From: Neonectria sp. B-13
Taxonomy: Eukaryota; Ascomycota; Sordariomycetes; Hypocreales; Nectriaceae
Assembly (NCBI GenBank): GCA_002682825.1
Contig: NOKP01000020.1
Location: 248,001-312,000, forward strand
DNA: 64,000 nt
Reading direction: 5' to 3'
A model generated the notes under the pieces. It was not told the DNA's origin. It saw only the letters and a list, made by a program, of their open reading frames with translations, and did not search any database. This document shows positions 61,737 to 64,000 of this stretch, piece after piece. How positions within the stretch are numbered: the stretch's first letter is position 1; the number at the start of each line of letters is the position of its first letter. The position numbers and the translations under genes are program-made.

Positions 61737-63274
61737 TCACGCCATGCCGACCACGCTCTTACACCGTCGGACCAACTCAGTCCACATGGCGTCGCGGCTG
61801 TCACGCGTTCGCTGGACGGCGTCCTTGTTCTCCTGCGCCCGACGGAGCAGGTACTTCATGCACTCGCCGGTGGTTCCCCAGACGAGGTACTTGTAAGCGG
61901 GCAGGGCAGGCGCCTTGTTGCCCTTCTCCTTGCGCGCAGTCTGGCCGGCCTCGACCAGCTCGCAGCTGACCTCGTCGGCCATGCCCTGGAGCTGGGCGAA
62001 CGAAACGTCGGACTTGGCGGCGCCGGCATCGCAGATGGCTCGGGCGCGGCGAACGGACTCGGCGTTGTGCGAGGCAATCATCAGGCTGGAGGGGGGGTAT
62101 TCGCCCTGTCCCTTGACGCTGCTGCTCCACTTGCGGGACAGGACGCTGGCGGCGAGGGTATCGTAGCACTTGTCCGTGTCCTCCTTGGTGTCGTGGAAGA
62201 GGTGACGGGGGTCGGAACCGAGGTAGGCGCCGCGCACCAGCTTGACGCCCAGGGAGAACTTTTCCTTCTGGGCCAGGGCAAGGTGGTTTGAGAGGACCTC
62301 AGGGCAGGCCTTCTTGTAGGCCTGGTAGGTGCCGTAAATGACGGGGTCGTTGACGCCGCTGTTGTACTTGCGGGCGAACTCGATGGTCCAGTCGTCGATG
62401 CCGTCCTGGAGCATGTCCTGCTCGGCGTCGAACAGCAGGCGCACGCCGCGCTGCTGGGCGAGCTGGCAGATGTCGTCGATGCACTTGTAGAGGGTGGGAG
62501 TGGCAGGGAGGCGGGCCTTGAGCTGGGCGAGGGCCAAGCTGCCGGCACCAGTGAACCTGGAAGGTGTTAGTCTCGGAACGGAGTTTGTCTGAGTTGGGGG
62601 ATGGGTGAGGCCTACTTGAGAGCGACGTAGTCACCGGGCTGGACCAGGCGGACCGTCTCCAGCGTGCCTTCGGCCCAGGGCAGAATCTCGTTGTTCAGGG
62701 CATCCTCCGTCTCCTTGGCCGGCTCCCCAAGCGACTTGGCCTGGTCGCTGGTGAGGACGACCTCCTTGGCATAGCACAGGATGACACCGGTGAAGCCGAT
62801 GTTCTTGAGCCCGGAAATGGTGCGGTGGACCTCGACGGCGTTCTCGCCGGCGCAGAACTGGGCGTAGAAGGTCTTCTTGAGGAAGAAGCGCAGCAGCGGG
62901 TTGCGGTCGGGGTTCAGCACGGGGTTGTGCGAGTTGGCCAGGACGGCCATGATGCGCAGCGACGGCGGCAGCAGCACGGGCGATGACGACACGATAGTGG
63001 TGGCGAGCGAGCGCAGGATCATGGTCAGTGAGAGCACCGACAGCGGCGCGCGGGCGGCTATGTTCATGTTGGGCGGCAGCGGGTCGGGGATGGGATGGCC
63101 GACGAGCGTCGACGTGCGCTTCTCGGAGGAGTGGATTCGGCGCCGGGACACGGAGGGCGCGAGGCACGGCCGGAGGCTGGAGATGGAGGCGAGCGAGTCG
63201 AGTCTGGTGTAGTAGGAGGGAGAAGCTGCCCAGCGGAGGGGCCGGCACGACCCTCGCCCACGGGCCAAGCTCAT
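61737..63274 (-). CDS. PUT1: Mitochondrial proline dehydrogenase
   Basis: Two exons, 63274-62616 and 62556-61737 (59-bp intron); 492 aa. This FAD enzyme oxidises proline to pyrroline-5-carboxylate on the inner mitochondrial membrane. The first about 60 residues are rich in Arg/Ser and lack acids, fitting a mitochondrial targeting peptide. Then 'FYAQFCAGENAVEV', a barrel with 'GVRLLFDAEQDMLQDGIDDW', 'GVKLVRGAYLGSDPR', 'MIASHN', 'FAQLQGMADEVS' and the C-terminal 'YLVWGTTGECMKYLLRRAQEN', all family hallmarks that line the FAD and proline pocket. The mRNA leader is CA-rich. The P5C dehydrogenase gene is not in this window. Confidence 0.95.
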
Positions 63275-64000
63275 GATGTTCAGTGAGGTGGAGTGAATGT
63301 GGTATTTAGGTGAGGTTGGTGGGAGGGTGTGGTGGTTAGGTGTTTAGGTGTATGAGGTGTACGTGATTGGGTGTGCTGTGTGTTGTGTATGTGTGTGTAC
63401 GGGTGGGAGGGTGTAAGCCGGTAGAGTACTATGGACAATGGTAGGGAAGGATGCAGGAGCTGTCAAGGGACACACGGCGATAGATGAGGGAGGAAGCAGA
63501 TTACTATCGGGAAGGTTTGCATTGGTGAAGGGGGAGCACCTTATATCTGTCCAAGTATCAAAGACGAAGGAACGGCAACGGGCAGCGGGCAACGGGCAGC
63601 GGGCAACGGCAATCAAGGCTGCGGTGGCGCTATCGTCTATCTCCGAGCAAACACCATTCCCCATTCCTCCTCCGCCCTCCGCTACCCGCACCCAGTCCAC
63701 AAGCTGCACGCAAGCAAGCAAGCCATTGATTTCATTGACTAAGAACTGCCACTTGAGAACCCCCGCCTCCCGCAATGGCCGACGCCAAACGATCGCGTGG
63801 TCCTTCACAAGTTGCTAATGCTGGGGGGGCAAATGGCAATTAGGAGCTTATCAGCGTCACGTGGCTACCCTGGCAAGTCAGAAAGCGGGCTGGCTGGGGG
63901 GGGGCTTTTGGGGTGAGGCCGAGTGTAGCCGCCGTGGGGGGAAGCACTGAAGACCGGTCTCTGGTGTTATCCCCCCACAGCCCACCTAATTAGCAGATGA
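63275..64000. other. Upstream region of proline dehydrogenase
   Basis: Starts with a GT-rich (CA-rich on the mRNA strand) tract at about 63290-63420 that probably forms the 5' untranslated leader, then a GGGCAACGGGCAGC repeat at 63571-63610 and G-runs near 63895. The frame at 63344-63808 on the minus strand is not convincing as a gene. Confidence 0.55.
63571..63610. repeat. 14-bp tandem repeat GGGCAACGGGCAGC
   Basis: About 2.7 copies in tandem, upstream of the proline dehydrogenase gene. Confidence 0.85.

Noticed and set aside
61707..62291. 194-codon plus-strand frame
   Set aside because: Antisense of proline dehydrogenase exon 2.
62631..63248. 205-codon minus-strand frame
   Set aside because: Shifted frame of proline dehydrogenase exon 1; the Ala/Pro/Arg-rich reading has no family resemblance.
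63344..63808. 154-codon minus-strand frame upstream of proline dehydrogenase
   Set aside because: Composed largely of simple repeats; lies in the leader/promoter of the next gene and has no domain.

Overview
The window is genomic DNA of a filamentous ascomycete (Pezizomycotina, probably Sordariomycetes). The genes carry many short GT-AG introns (46-185 bp) with CTAAC/CTGAC-like branch sites. Typical products are Zn2Cys6 regulators, NADP-mannitol dehydrogenase, a YSL-like OPT transporter, a CorA-like hypothetical protein and a fungal kinase-like pseudogene. Exon boundaries were set by hand from reading frame, splice consensus and remembered family conservation. No RNA genes or CRISPR arrays were recognised.

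Left part (1-14.5 kb). A secreted bacterial-type solute-binding protein (2.0-3.2 kb) is followed by an acidic unknown protein (4.8-6.4) and an EVE-domain/THYN1 homologue (6.8-7.8). Next is a small tryptophan/kynurenine locus. Indoleamine 2,3-dioxygenase (7.99-9.32, minus) and kynureninase (9.88-11.45, plus) are divergent around a 555-bp shared promoter that holds a perfect 14-bp palindrome with everted CCG/CGG half sites. A Zn2Cys6 regulator (12.07-14.23) converges on kynureninase.

Gene-poor stretch and transporters (14.5-38.8 kb). A seven-exon CorA-like membrane protein (16.8-19.0) and a small Cys-rich protein (19.8-20.0) lie in a gene-poor tract. Mannitol dehydrogenase (21.6-22.4) and two tandem anion:cation-symporter-type MFS transporters (24.0-27.9) follow. 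The 28-34 kb stretch has no convincing gene; it contains about nine diverged copies of a 163-199-bp tandem unit (29.2-30.7). An OPT transporter (34.2-36.7), an ankyrin fragment and a Nudix protein (37.8-38.8) close this part.

Decayed accessory segment (39.6-46 kb). It holds a kinase-like pseudogene with an in-frame stop and a frameshift, a small unknown gene that may have lost its 5' frame, and a four-exon gene resembling the C-terminal part of large sacsin/NO VEIN-like proteins but lacking the ATPase end.

Right part (46-64 kb). A very GC-rich SDR, a perfect 17-bp-arm hairpin, kinesin-8, a BuGZ/ZNF207 homologue and a large Zn2Cys6 regulator come first. An assembly gap then lies inside a DNA transposon with 89-bp inverted termini flanked by TA. 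Its left end appears twice in the assembly. CGI121 (KEOPS subunit) and mitochondrial proline dehydrogenase end the window.
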